A DNA stretch of 64,000 nucleotides from Thermophagus xiamenensis (GTDB taxonomy: Bacteria; Bacteroidota; Bacteroidia; Bacteroidales; Marinilabiliaceae), in contig NZ_FONA01000009.1 of NCBI RefSeq assembly GCF_900112795.1, positions 1-64,000 of the forward strand, given 5' to 3'. The notes under the pieces are model-generated. The model did not search any database. It was given only the letters and a program-made list of their open reading frames with translations, and had not been told where the DNA came from. This document shows positions 7,948 to 16,306 of this stretch, one piece after another. Within the stretch, counting starts at the first letter, position 1. Each line of letters opens with the position of its first letter. Both the position numbers and the translations under genes were made by a program.

Positions 7948-9804
7948 CTATTGACCATTCCCCCTTTCAGCCTTTTTAATGCCAAATTGGGGATCAATTT
8001 TCAGAAACTTAATGACAATGAATCCGGGAATGGTACAGATTAACACCCAAATAAAGAAATTCTGATATCCCACAATTTCCTGTATCCATCCTGAAATCAT
8101 GCCCGGAATCATCATGCCGAGAGCCATCAGGCCGGTACAAATGGCATAGTGGGCGGTTTTATGACTGCCTGCAGCAAAATAGATCATGTAAAGCATGTAT
8201 GCTGTAAAGCCAAATCCATAGCCGAACTGTTCCACCGCCACTGATGCAGATATGAGCCACATACTCTGAGGCGTGGCATAGGAAAGGTAGACATACATCA
8301 GGTTGGGAAGGTTCATGGCCAGAGCCATGGGCCAAATCCAGTATTTCAGTCCATTGCGCGATGCCACCCATCCGCCCAGAATGCCGCCAAGTGTTAAGGC
8401 AAGAATTCCTATGGTACCATAAATTAATCCCACATCTCCTGTGGTGAGGCCCAACCCGCCGGCTTCACGCGCATCCAGCATAAAGGGCGATGCCAGTTTC
8501 ACCAACTGAGATTCTCCCAGCCGGAACAACAACAGGAAGGCCAATGCAGAGCCTATATTCTTTTTGCGGAAGAACGATTTAAAAGTAATGAAAAACTCTT
8601 GAAAAAGACCTTCGTTGTTTTCCTGTACCGCCGGCTTATCGGTTGCCGGCCGTGGCAATATAAAACGGTGGTAAACAAAGAATATGAGAAATAATACAGT
8701 CAGAATAACAAAGGTGAGGCTCCAGGCCAGCGGAATTTTCCCGGAACGCCCTTCAAACCATGCGGCAGAAGCTCCTTGTAGCTTGGGGTCTAACTGAACC
8801 ACCAGCCAGGCGGTTTTATTCCAGTTTGACCGGTTCATAACAATGCGTTCCCCTACAACGAGGCTGATGCTTTCATCGCCCCGCCTAAAACCGGTATTCA
8901 ATATCACTTCCTGGTCCGGTTCGGGGGCGGCAGACAGTCGAAGTCCTACAAGAGCTACATTCCCCGGATGTAAAGAGGTTTCTACCGTTTGGTCACGACC
9001 AAAAAGATTCTTGAGTTGAGTTTTCAATGGACCGGAAATATGGTTGGTCCACCATCCACTCTCTTCTTTCTTTGATTCTTTAACCTCGGGAATCACAAAT
9101 CCATTGGCAAGATTTTGCTGTGCCGCCCACCTCTTTAGACTGTCAATAATTTCGGGTTCAACTTTTTGTGTGGAAACTTGAAGCTCATTGGCAGTTAAAA
9201 TGAATGTCAACTCATCATTCCCGTCGGTTTGACGAAATTCGGGAACATCAATCCGTGCAGGCAAATCGGGGCGTGCATGGACCGAAAACTCAACAGGTGG
9301 TAAACCGGTAGAGGTTTCAAAAAAGCCGGCCAAAATGATGAGCAGCCCCTGCCCCGTAATCATTGCGATGCGGTAAAACGTGCTTCTGATACCAATAAAC
9401 AAAGCTTGTTTGTGCTCGTCCAACGCCAGCATATAGAAGCCGTCGGCAGCAATATCATGTGTAGCCGAAGAAAATGCCAAAAGCCAAAAAAAGGCCAAAG
9501 TATATTTAAAAAAACCGGGTGCCGGAATCGTTAAAGCCACGCCGGCCAAACCCGCTCCCACCAATAGCTGCATGATTACAATCCACCATCGTTTGGTTTT
9601 TAACAGGTCCACCACGGGGCTCCACAAAGGTTTAATTACCCACGGCAGATACAGCCAGCTGGTATAAAGCGCTATATCGGCATTGGATATACCCAAACGT
9701 TTGTACATTATTACCGAAACGGTCATGACAATTACATAAGGAATACCTTGCGCAAAGTAGAGCGTAGGCACCCAACTCCAGGGGGAACGGTTGTTTTTAC
9801 CCAT
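7948..9804 (-). CDS. AmpG/MurT-like major facilitator permease with a large soluble insert
   Basis: The product is 618 residues. The N-terminal half matches AmpG-like permeases (LYFAQGIPYVIVMTVSVIM, then WVIKPLWSPVVDLLKTKRWW and SSATHDIAADGFYMLAL). AmpG imports anhydro-muropeptides, and the related MurT of Tannerella forsythia imports MurNAc. Unlike ordinary AmpG, about 190 residues (roughly 165-355) of hydrophilic sequence separate two membrane blocks. By topology after an even number of helices it could face the cytoplasm or the periplasm; I cannot settle which. The second half has the usual helices and ends in the cytoplasm. Neighbouring glycosidase and amidase genes, and murK-murQ across the divergent promoter, support a MurNAc or GlcNAc-MurNAc cargo. 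Confidence 0.88.
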   Translation of the reverse strand: MGKNNRSPWSWVPTLYFAQGIPYVIVMTVSVIMYKRLGISNADIALYTSWLYLPWVIKPLWSPVVDLLKTKRWWIVIMQLLVGAGLAGVALTIPAPGFFKYTLAFFWLLAFSSATHDIAADGFYMLALDEHKQALFIGIRSTFYRIAMITGQGLLIILAGFFETSTGLPPVEFSVHARPDLPARIDVPEFRQTDGNDELTFILTANELQVSTQKVEPEIIDSLKRWAAQQNLANGFVIPEVKESKKEESGWWTNHISGPLKTQLKNLFGRDQTVETSLHPGNVALVGLRLSAAPEPDQEVILNTGFRRGDESISLVVGERIVMNRSNWNKTAWLVVQLDPKLQGASAAWFEGRSGKIPLAWSLTFVILTVLFLIFFVYHRFILPRPATDKPAVQENNEGLFQEFFITFKSFFRKKNIGSALAFLLLFRLGESQLVKLASPFMLDAREAGGLGLTTGDVGLIYGTIGILALTLGGILGGWVASRNGLKYWIWPMALAMNLPNLMYVYLSYATPQSMWLISASVAVEQFGYGFGFTAYMLYMIYFAAGSHKTAHYAICTGLMALGMMIPGMISGWIQEIVGYQNFFIWVLICTIPGFIVIKFLKIDPQFGIKKAERGNGQ

Positions 9805-9908
9805 AAATGCAACGGTTTTATTTACTTAAATAATCTCTTAACAAGCCAAAGGCACTTTAAAAAAAAGAACTTTTTCTGCCTTTACCTTATAGTGATAAAT
9901 CCTGTTAT

Positions 9909-12377
9909 TTATAAACTTTTAAAATGATAACCGCGCTTTCGCAGCTCATCAATAATATCACCTAGATGCATGTAAAGCTTATCTTCACGATCTGGATGTA
10001 CGCCAGGGTGTATAAGAATGACAGCCCCATTTAAACCTTTTGTTTCCTCAAAATGCAAAAGGCGACCAATCAAAGCCTTACTGCTTTTATAGTTGCTCAT
10101 TTGAGGTGTAGTATAATCGGCATTGGTACCTACTCCGGGGGTAAAACAGACGACCTCCATATTCATTTCCCGGGTCCAATCAACAATTGGCTGATTATAC
10201 CATTCATAAGGCGGCAAAAACCAACGAACAGAATCTTTGCTAATACCCAATTGGGTAATGGCTTTTAAATTTTTCTCAAGATCTTTCCGAAAAGTCTTTT
10301 TTGTAATCAATAGCGAATCCCTTTTCCCCCAGTCGGCATACAATAAATGAGCATCGGAATGAGGACCAAGATAATGATTATCGGCAACTATTCTTTTTAT
10401 AACTTTTTGATTTTCTTTATTTCTCAGGCATCGGCCGGTAAGGAAAAATGAAGCTTTTACATTTTTTGCTGACAACACATTCAATATATGCGAGGCACCT
10501 TCAAAATGTTCATCAGCAGAAAAAATAAGATAAATGTTTGGAAAGGCCTTGTCAAAACCAATAACCGCACCATACTGGTCACGAACGACGCCGCTATACC
10601 CATCAGGATAAGCCTCCAATGATGATAAATAAAAAATCAAAGAGGCTGTTCCATCCATTGTAGGCTCATTGGTCGAATAATCACCTATATCGTCATGATA
10701 AACCGCTTTACCATTCTGAAAAATGGCATATTCGTCTTCTTCCAACAGGGTAACACCTCTTAAATTCTCAAATATTGACCGATAAACAGGGCCATCCACT
10801 AATCCGCCCAAGGTATTCTTTCCTAAAAGCAGGGGAAAAGCCGAATGGGGGTGGGTAGGTGAATCCTCAACACCCGGTAATCCACATATCATGGCGGTGC
10901 CCCAGGGATTGCATCCAAAGAGCCAGTCACGCAAGGCAGCTTCCAGCGTCGAGAATCTGTCATCTCCTGTTAATTCGTGATATAACCGGGCCTGGGAAAG
11001 GGCAGCTGCAACCAAATTGTTTGAACACCAAATAAACGGAACTCCCATACGGAATGGATCTGTCGCTGCTTCCCGCTCCAGGGCCATTAATCCCTCTCGC
11101 ATAAAAGCAATATACTTCTCTCTGGTTTCATCGTCAGCCTGTTTGGCCATTAAGTAGTGTCCAACATTTACAAAAGGATAAAACTGATAGTGCCTCGCAC
11201 CATGCAACTTCATCCAGGGGGTTACCGGTTCTACCTCTCCCCAAAAGTCAGCGGCATCAAGCCAATGCTTAAGGCTGTCGTTATCGGCTAATGCCAGAGA
11301 GGCAGCAGCCAGCTCCATGTCGTCAACATAGTTTTGTTCTTCATAAAAATAGGGCGATACATAACAAGCCGTTTGTGTAGCACCGGGAAACTGTTCTCCA
11401 AAACGGTAAGCCTCTTTGGCCTTTTTTAACAGTATTTCGGTCCATTCGGGATACTCATTTTTCAAAACTTTCGCCGCCAATGCAAAAGCGGAGGCAAACT
11501 TACCGGCAACCGATGCCACCCCGGTTGTACGGTTCCGATGTGGTCCCAACCCCTGAGGCAGGCCTGTCACATAATAAACCGGCCGGCCAAAAGGTACACC
11601 ATAGTCAACCGAATCCTTGTTAGGCAACCGAAACCCTGCATGATCGCGGTCATCAGCTATCTGATTGTACATCTCACCCGGTGCCGGGTTCATCCGCATG
11701 AGCCATTCCAATCCCCAGATCGCCTCATCCAGTACATCGGGCAAACCGTTGGCGCCCGGCTCCCCCCTTGAATCATATTGATCTTTAAAAACACCCGGAT
11801 TTTTGTGATAAGCAAATAACATTTGAAAAACAGCATTCGCCGATGTATTGGTGTATTGCAGGTAATCGGATGCATCGTGCCATCCGCCGTGAACATCTAT
11901 AGCCCGGCCCGAACGGGTTGGATGATCCACGATGGTTCCATCCTGAACGTGACAACTATCTTTCAGGAAAGGATTATAACCACATCTTTGTTGCCGCATG
12001 TAATGCAGCAAGAAATCAGCAGCCCCTTTAAATACGTCCGGTGCTATTTTAAATACCGGGGACTTATGACCACCAACTTCCAGATAATATTTCCCGGTTT
12101 TGTTGAAGTTCGAGAAATCCAGTCGAAAAGCCGTTTGCATTCCCCAGACAGAGCCATCTTCAACGGAAACATCTCCCTGATAAACAACCTCATCGTTTTG
12201 TACTGAACGAATTAAAAAAGAGCCGGCGGTTACGACCTCATCACTAATTAAGACCGCAATCTTAGATGTTTTTGGAAGGTACCCCAGCTGGTTTATTCTT
12301 ATCCATACACCGGCAGTGGCACTCCACACAAAAAACATGCTTAACAGAACAACAGTTAGTAACCTTCTCTTTTTCAT
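9909..12377 (-). CDS. exported GH9 glycosidase fused to a polysaccharide-deacetylase (NodB/CE4-like) domain
   Basis: The product is 822 residues with a signal peptide (residues 1-22). An Ig-like CelD_N domain (about 25-110) starts WIRINQLGYLPKTSKIAV. The GH9 catalytic domain (about 115-590) has GGWHDASDY (164-172; DASD replaces the usual DAGD pair), HPHSA (509-513) and DYSTNEPTMDGTASLIFYL with the likely acid Glu571. The deacetylase domain (about 605-822) has FSADE (619-623), HSDAH (673-677), LPPYEWYN and LIHPG. In classical NodB the first motif is TFDD; here the first Asp, the usual base, is Ala, while the metal-binding Asp and HxxxH remain. Some GH9 enzymes are exo-glucosaminidases, so the pair could deacetylate and then cleave GlcNAc oligomers. 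It is the first gene behind a well-formed promoter at 12432-12462. Confidence 0.9.
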   Translation of the reverse strand: MKKRRLLTVVLLSMFFVWSATAGVWIRINQLGYLPKTSKIAVLISDEVVTAGSFLIRSVQNDEVVYQGDVSVEDGSVWGMQTAFRLDFSNFNKTGKYYLEVGGHKSPVFKIAPDVFKGAADFLLHYMRQQRCGYNPFLKDSCHVQDGTIVDHPTRSGRAIDVHGGWHDASDYLQYTNTSANAVFQMLFAYHKNPGVFKDQYDSRGEPGANGLPDVLDEAIWGLEWLMRMNPAPGEMYNQIADDRDHAGFRLPNKDSVDYGVPFGRPVYYVTGLPQGLGPHRNRTTGVASVAGKFASAFALAAKVLKNEYPEWTEILLKKAKEAYRFGEQFPGATQTACYVSPYFYEEQNYVDDMELAAASLALADNDSLKHWLDAADFWGEVEPVTPWMKLHGARHYQFYPFVNVGHYLMAKQADDETREKYIAFMREGLMALEREAATDPFRMGVPFIWCSNNLVAAALSQARLYHELTGDDRFSTLEAALRDWLFGCNPWGTAMICGLPGVEDSPTHPHSAFPLLLGKNTLGGLVDGPVYRSIFENLRGVTLLEEDEYAIFQNGKAVYHDDIGDYSTNEPTMDGTASLIFYLSSLEAYPDGYSGVVRDQYGAVIGFDKAFPNIYLIFSADEHFEGASHILNVLSAKNVKASFFLTGRCLRNKENQKVIKRIVADNHYLGPHSDAHLLYADWGKRDSLLITKKTFRKDLEKNLKAITQLGISKDSVRWFLPPYEWYNQPIVDWTREMNMEVVCFTPGVGTNADYTTPQMSNYKSSKALIGRLLHFEETKGLNGAVILIHPGVHPDREDKLYMHLGDIIDELRKRGYHFKSL

Positions 12378-12431
12378 AATAGTACTTTTAGGTTATCATC
12401 AAAGACATGTGTACCCGGGATACCTTTAGGT

Positions 12432-12462
12432 CAAACGTATTGGTAAAGGAAAAAAGAACAAA
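12432..12462 (-). promoter_or_regulatory. Bacteroidota-type promoter for the GH9-deacetylase gene
   Basis: Read on the minus strand: TTTG (12462-12459), 19 bp, then TACGTTTG (12439-12432). This matches the Bacteroidota -33/-7 pattern TTTG-N19-TAnnTTTG exactly. It sits between the SpoIID stop and the GH9 start, giving a leader of about 50 nt, so the distal salvage genes may be transcribed separately from the amidase-GT-DUF4922-SpoIID group. Confidence 0.7.
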
Positions 12463-12481
12463 TAATCTCCACGAAAAATCA

Positions 12482-13816
12482 TTAATAGCGTTTTTCCAGG
12501 CGGGCACCCCGAAAATAGTGGAAAAGAATATCCTGATAAGAATACCCTTTAGCACCCATTACGGCCGCACCAATCTGACACAAACCTACCCCATGCCCCC
12601 AGCCGGCACCAATGAGCGTGAAGGTGGTTGGTAATTCCCCATTCTTCTGTTCTTTTTCAATGATAAATGCAGAACTATACAAATGCGATTCTGACAAAGC
12701 CTTTCGAATTTCCAGCTCTTTGCCAATGGTTAGTTCGCCTTTTGTTCCCACTATTTTCAACCGGATTAACCTACCGGACACCCCTCGTTCGACCGGTATT
12801 AAGTCAACAATTTCGCCCAAATCGAGATTGATTTTCTTTTTCAAAAGCTCTTGAATTTTCTCCTGAGTGAGCACGACCCGCCATCGGTAAAAATCAGAGG
12901 TCTCCTGGTCATAATCGTTCAACACTTGAGAAAGAATTTGCCGGTCATGAGTATTACAAAAAGCTGGCGGACTGTTCAAAATCCATTCACGAGCGGCCGC
13001 TTCACCGGTCAAATCCAAATTATACCCTTCAGGCAATTTATCATTATCGATAACTTTCGTAAGATAGGGATGCCCGACCGGCTCCCAGACATTCTCAAAG
13101 AGTTCGGATACACCACCGCATGACTTCGAGAAACGGGCATCACAAATTGTATCATTATAAACCAGAACCTGCCCAAATGTGTCGGCAATGGCAGATTCTA
13201 CCTCTTTTGTAGATGCCCTGGTAATACCCTGATAACGCTGACAATGGTCATCTGCACAAACATCAAAGTGAAGATGATCTTCACGGTCATACCACTTAAT
13301 TCTTTCTCCCGGTCTCTCTATTGTCGTTTCATAAGAGCCTTTTTCCTTCAACTTTTGTTCTTTCTCTTTTTGCGCCATAAGCCAACTACGAGAGATAACG
13401 GCATGCGCTCTTAATAACTGGGGCGATGAAGTAGCACTCATCTCGGATGAAATAACACTCACCAGATAATCTTCCAACGGCAAACAATTGACAGCCGTCA
13501 AATGATCTTCTTCGCGGATAATCCTCAACATCCCTTTAAAACGCTGATTCTCTTTTCGCTCCCAGTGAAAATTGATACCAATAACCACATCTTTCAACTC
13601 AAAGCTACACTTTTGATAGTTGACAGGTTCCAGTTCTGCGGGAAGTGAGGTGGCAATTTCTATATCGTTGATCCATAGCGTCCATTTATCATTTTTTAAA
13701 ACCGCTTTCCCCGGCCCTTTATAAATTTTGCCTGTAGCACGAAGCCGGTAAGGCCCTTCTAAGGTGAAGGAAAATTCCGGCGCCATCAACACGCCTACTT
13801 CTATATTTGGTTGCAT
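12482..13816 (-). CDS. SpoIID/LytB domain protein, apparently without a signal peptide
   Basis: I chose the ATG at 13816, giving 444 residues and a 4-bp gap to the DUF4922 stop at 13821; an upstream in-frame ATG at 13867 would overlap that gene by 47 bp. The SpoIID domain shows LPLEDYLVSVISSEM with the expected catalytic Glu, then LLRAHAVISRSWL, FSKSCGGVSELFENVWEP and GWGHGVGLCQIGAAVMGAKG near the C-terminus. SpoIID enzymes are lytic transglycosylases on glycan strands stripped of peptides. The N-terminus MQPNIEVGVLMAPEF has no signal peptide or membrane anchor, so either it is cytoplasmic and acts on imported chains, or its export is unconventional. It follows the DUF4922 and GT genes nearly without gaps. 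Confidence 0.9.
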   Translation of the reverse strand: MQPNIEVGVLMAPEFSFTLEGPYRLRATGKIYKGPGKAVLKNDKWTLWINDIEIATSLPAELEPVNYQKCSFELKDVVIGINFHWERKENQRFKGMLRIIREEDHLTAVNCLPLEDYLVSVISSEMSATSSPQLLRAHAVISRSWLMAQKEKEQKLKEKGSYETTIERPGERIKWYDREDHLHFDVCADDHCQRYQGITRASTKEVESAIADTFGQVLVYNDTICDARFSKSCGGVSELFENVWEPVGHPYLTKVIDNDKLPEGYNLDLTGEAAAREWILNSPPAFCNTHDRQILSQVLNDYDQETSDFYRWRVVLTQEKIQELLKKKINLDLGEIVDLIPVERGVSGRLIRLKIVGTKGELTIGKELEIRKALSESHLYSSAFIIEKEQKNGELPTTFTLIGAGWGHGVGLCQIGAAVMGAKGYSYQDILFHYFRGARLEKRY

Positions 13817-13820
13817 ATGA

Positions 13821-14783
13821 TTATACTTTAAAGATAAGTTGTACCTGCGTCCATGTGTCATCATCAAGGGTCACCTGATTAAAAATATCATTAATGGTAT
13901 CCGCATTTAATTTTTCAAAATCCTCTTCTCTGGGTGTAATCAAAACCCCACCAAAGTCGACAGAGGCGGGACTTAATAAAATCTGCTCGGCACCCTCGGC
14001 ATAGAACTGCCGGGGTCGATGTTCCCTGCGTGGAAACAGAAAAACTCTCCACAAATCACGTTCCCGGGAACAAAGGATATTAACCATAGGCTCAACTTCC
14101 ATGTGTTGAACCTTCCCAAGAAAAGTAAAAACCCGGGTGAACCATTTCAACAACATTTCTTCATCATCACTTTCAAAAACCAACGTTTTCCGAAGATAGT
14201 TCTCTATGGAAAAAACTTTAACCCTGTCCCGGTCCAGTAATTTAATTTTTCCGGGATGAGCTGATAATTCCTTCTCCACAGGCATAAAGCCTTTGTTGCC
14301 GGCCTGAAAGTGAAAGTGGTCAGGGGCACTGGCACCGCACCGTGGCCCATTATAGAAAATCACAAAGTCGGGAAGAGCACGAGCCAGGTTGAGCATATCT
14401 GTCAAACGGCCTTCAATTCGTTGATCTATATGGTCTTTATGAGGAATGGTCAGGTGCCTTGTAAAGATGGGAAAAGGATTGACCAAAATTGTATAATCTC
14501 CAAAACCGATACCTCTTTGTTGAACAGGAAGGTTTTCAGAACACAAAAAACATTTACGTTGCCGAATCGATTGCTCATCCACTTTGGCTGCCGAAGAGCG
14601 TATGCGGGCCGGATTAAACTGAATACGCATTGTCGTTGCGGGGGCAACCTCTAAAACCCGGGTTTTAACGCTGCTCAATCCCTGATAATTATCGCGTGCA
14701 AGGGGCCAGTTGATTAATTGCTCGTCGATCAGTTTATGGACGCCTTCCTGAAAATCTATGTTCATAGTCAATTTATTGCTCAT
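13821..14783 (-). CDS. DUF4922 protein, HIT-superfamily nucleotidyl-transferase/phosphorylase-like
   Basis: The product is 320 residues. Conserved points are RKCFLCSENLPVQQRG (a possible metal-binding CxxC), VNPFPIFTRHLTIPHKDH and the histidine motif SAPDHFHFQAGNKGF. HxHxQ is the active-site pattern of the GDP-galactose phosphorylase and Ap4A phosphorylase branch of the HIT superfamily, where the His forms a nucleotidyl intermediate. The physiological substrate of DUF4922 is not known to me. Its ATG overlaps the stop of the glycosyltransferase gene (ATGA), and its own stop is 4 bp before the SpoIID start, so the three are very likely co-translated. It may make or break a nucleotide-activated sugar used by the GT. 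Confidence 0.85.
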   Translation of the reverse strand: MSNKLTMNIDFQEGVHKLIDEQLINWPLARDNYQGLSSVKTRVLEVAPATTMRIQFNPARIRSSAAKVDEQSIRQRKCFLCSENLPVQQRGIGFGDYTILVNPFPIFTRHLTIPHKDHIDQRIEGRLTDMLNLARALPDFVIFYNGPRCGASAPDHFHFQAGNKGFMPVEKELSAHPGKIKLLDRDRVKVFSIENYLRKTLVFESDDEEMLLKWFTRVFTFLGKVQHMEVEPMVNILCSRERDLWRVFLFPRREHRPRQFYAEGAEQILLSPASVDFGGVLITPREEDFEKLNADTINDIFNQVTLDDDTWTQVQLIFKV

Positions 14784-16255
14784 TGGTTTCTTTTGTTTTT
14801 TTCAATTCGCGCCCATAACTCCATAGTTCTCACCTTATCTTTGTAAAAATTGTGCTGATTCATTTTAACGATATCCAAAGAGGCATCGGAATTGTCTTCC
14901 CACCTCCGGCATAAATAAAGTGGTTTATAAATTCTTCCTATTTGATAATCTCTGGAAACAGCCAACCCAACAGCATAATCTTCACCATAACTAACATTGG
15001 GAACCTTAATGCCGCGCAAAACGGGGGTATAGAAAGCCCGTGGGGCACCAAGGCCATTGATGCGAAGAGCATTGTTACGACCATTATCGGGGGTCCACTC
15101 TTTATGGTCAATAAGTCCGGGGGGGATTTCCTCCAGCTTAAAATTAACCATGCGATAGGTACCGACCACCATGGCACAATTTTGTTCGTAAAAAGCATCG
15201 ACAATGGTTTGTAAAACATTCTCATCGGCATAAAGGTCATCGCTATCCAGCTGAACAGCAAACTTTCCGCAAGCATCATGCATGATGGCCAGATTCCAAC
15301 ACCCCCCTATGCCGAGGTCGGTTCTGTCGGGAATAATATGTATCAACCGGGAATCCTCCTTTGACAGCCTCTCGAGAATATCGGTGGTTCCGTCATTAGA
15401 ATGGTTATCCACCACAATCAGGTTGAACTTAAAGTCAGGCTTTTGACTAAAAACTGACCTTACAGCATCTTCTATGGTCTTAACACGATTTTGAACAGGG
15501 ATAATAACCGAGGCCTCTACGGGAAAATCCGACTCTCCAAACTCAACGGTTTTAAATTGCGGTTCCAAATATGCACCAATATCTTTCAGATGTTGTGTGC
15601 AGGCTTTTTCCATTTCAATTTGTGCATCCCTGTTTTTGGGATCTACATAATCAAAGATTTTTTCCCCTGACCTGCGTGTATCGGTTTCCATTTCGGTATA
15701 GAGATATTCCGGTAAATGGAAAAGCTTATATTGTTGAGATATTTTTAGTCGCAAGTCATACAAGCCGGCAAACCGAAATTCTTCCTCCATTTTGTTGGCT
15801 GCCTGACAAAATGCCGATGCTGAAAAAAGCAGTAATGAACCAAAATCGAAATCATCGCGCAAACTGCCATCCTGATACTCGATAACCGGATGGTTGGTCA
15901 CTTTTCCCTCTTTTATAGCAAAAGAATCGGAATATACCATTCCCGCACCGGTAAACTGAGCGGCCTGAATCATACGTTCCAAAGAAAAAGGCCCAATTTT
16001 CAGGGGTAAAGTTTTAGTATATAATAATACATAATCCACCTCCATGGCATGTTGAGCAATTTGCTTAACCATGTCAGTAGAGTTCATCGCCGCTATCGGG
16101 AAAGAATTGACTCCCTCCGGCAGGGAAGAAGCCCTGTTATCGGACGTTTCCATAACGTAAATGAAGGAAATTGCATTAGTGTCTTTTAATTCCTGAATGG
16201 TACGATTTAAATCGGCTTCCGGTGCTACCGGTAAAAAACATGCAAGTTTGTTCAT
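14780..16255 (-). CDS. family 2 glycosyltransferase with an N-terminal extension
   Basis: The product is 491 residues. The C-terminal GT2 domain (about 235-480) begins ASVIIPVQNRVKTIEDAV and has LIVVDNHSNDGTTDILERL and the nucleotide-sugar/metal motif QLDSDDLYADENVL, then SYGEDYAVGLAVSRDY with the probable base region. The N-terminal 230 residues (MNKLACFLPVAPEADLNRTI) look like a second, degenerate GT-like or nucleotidyltransferase-like fold. No membrane segment or signal peptide is visible, so it should act in the cytoplasm. It overlaps DUF4922 by 4 bp. The product glycan is unknown; a synthetic enzyme in a catabolic cluster is unusual. Confidence 0.85.
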   Translation of the reverse strand: MNKLACFLPVAPEADLNRTIQELKDTNAISFIYVMETSDNRASSLPEGVNSFPIAAMNSTDMVKQIAQHAMEVDYVLLYTKTLPLKIGPFSLERMIQAAQFTGAGMVYSDSFAIKEGKVTNHPVIEYQDGSLRDDFDFGSLLLFSASAFCQAANKMEEEFRFAGLYDLRLKISQQYKLFHLPEYLYTEMETDTRRSGEKIFDYVDPKNRDAQIEMEKACTQHLKDIGAYLEPQFKTVEFGESDFPVEASVIIPVQNRVKTIEDAVRSVFSQKPDFKFNLIVVDNHSNDGTTDILERLSKEDSRLIHIIPDRTDLGIGGCWNLAIMHDACGKFAVQLDSDDLYADENVLQTIVDAFYEQNCAMVVGTYRMVNFKLEEIPPGLIDHKEWTPDNGRNNALRINGLGAPRAFYTPVLRGIKVPNVSYGEDYAVGLAVSRDYQIGRIYKPLYLCRRWEDNSDASLDIVKMNQHNFYKDKVRTMELWARIEKNKRNQ

Positions 16256-16306
16256 ATTATTGTGTCGATTATGTTTTCAAATAATAATTTGGCGAAAATG
16301 ACTCAT

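Noticed and set aside
6347-12481. Meaning in the three equal 104-bp gaps after the SpoIID, GH9 and permease genes
   Set aside because: The three gap sequences share no similarity; equal length looks coincidental.
13817-13867. Upstream ATG (13867) for the SpoIID-like gene
   Set aside because: It would overlap the DUF4922 gene by 47 bp and adds MMMTHGRRYNLSL, which is not family-like; the ATG at 13816 fits the tight operon spacing.
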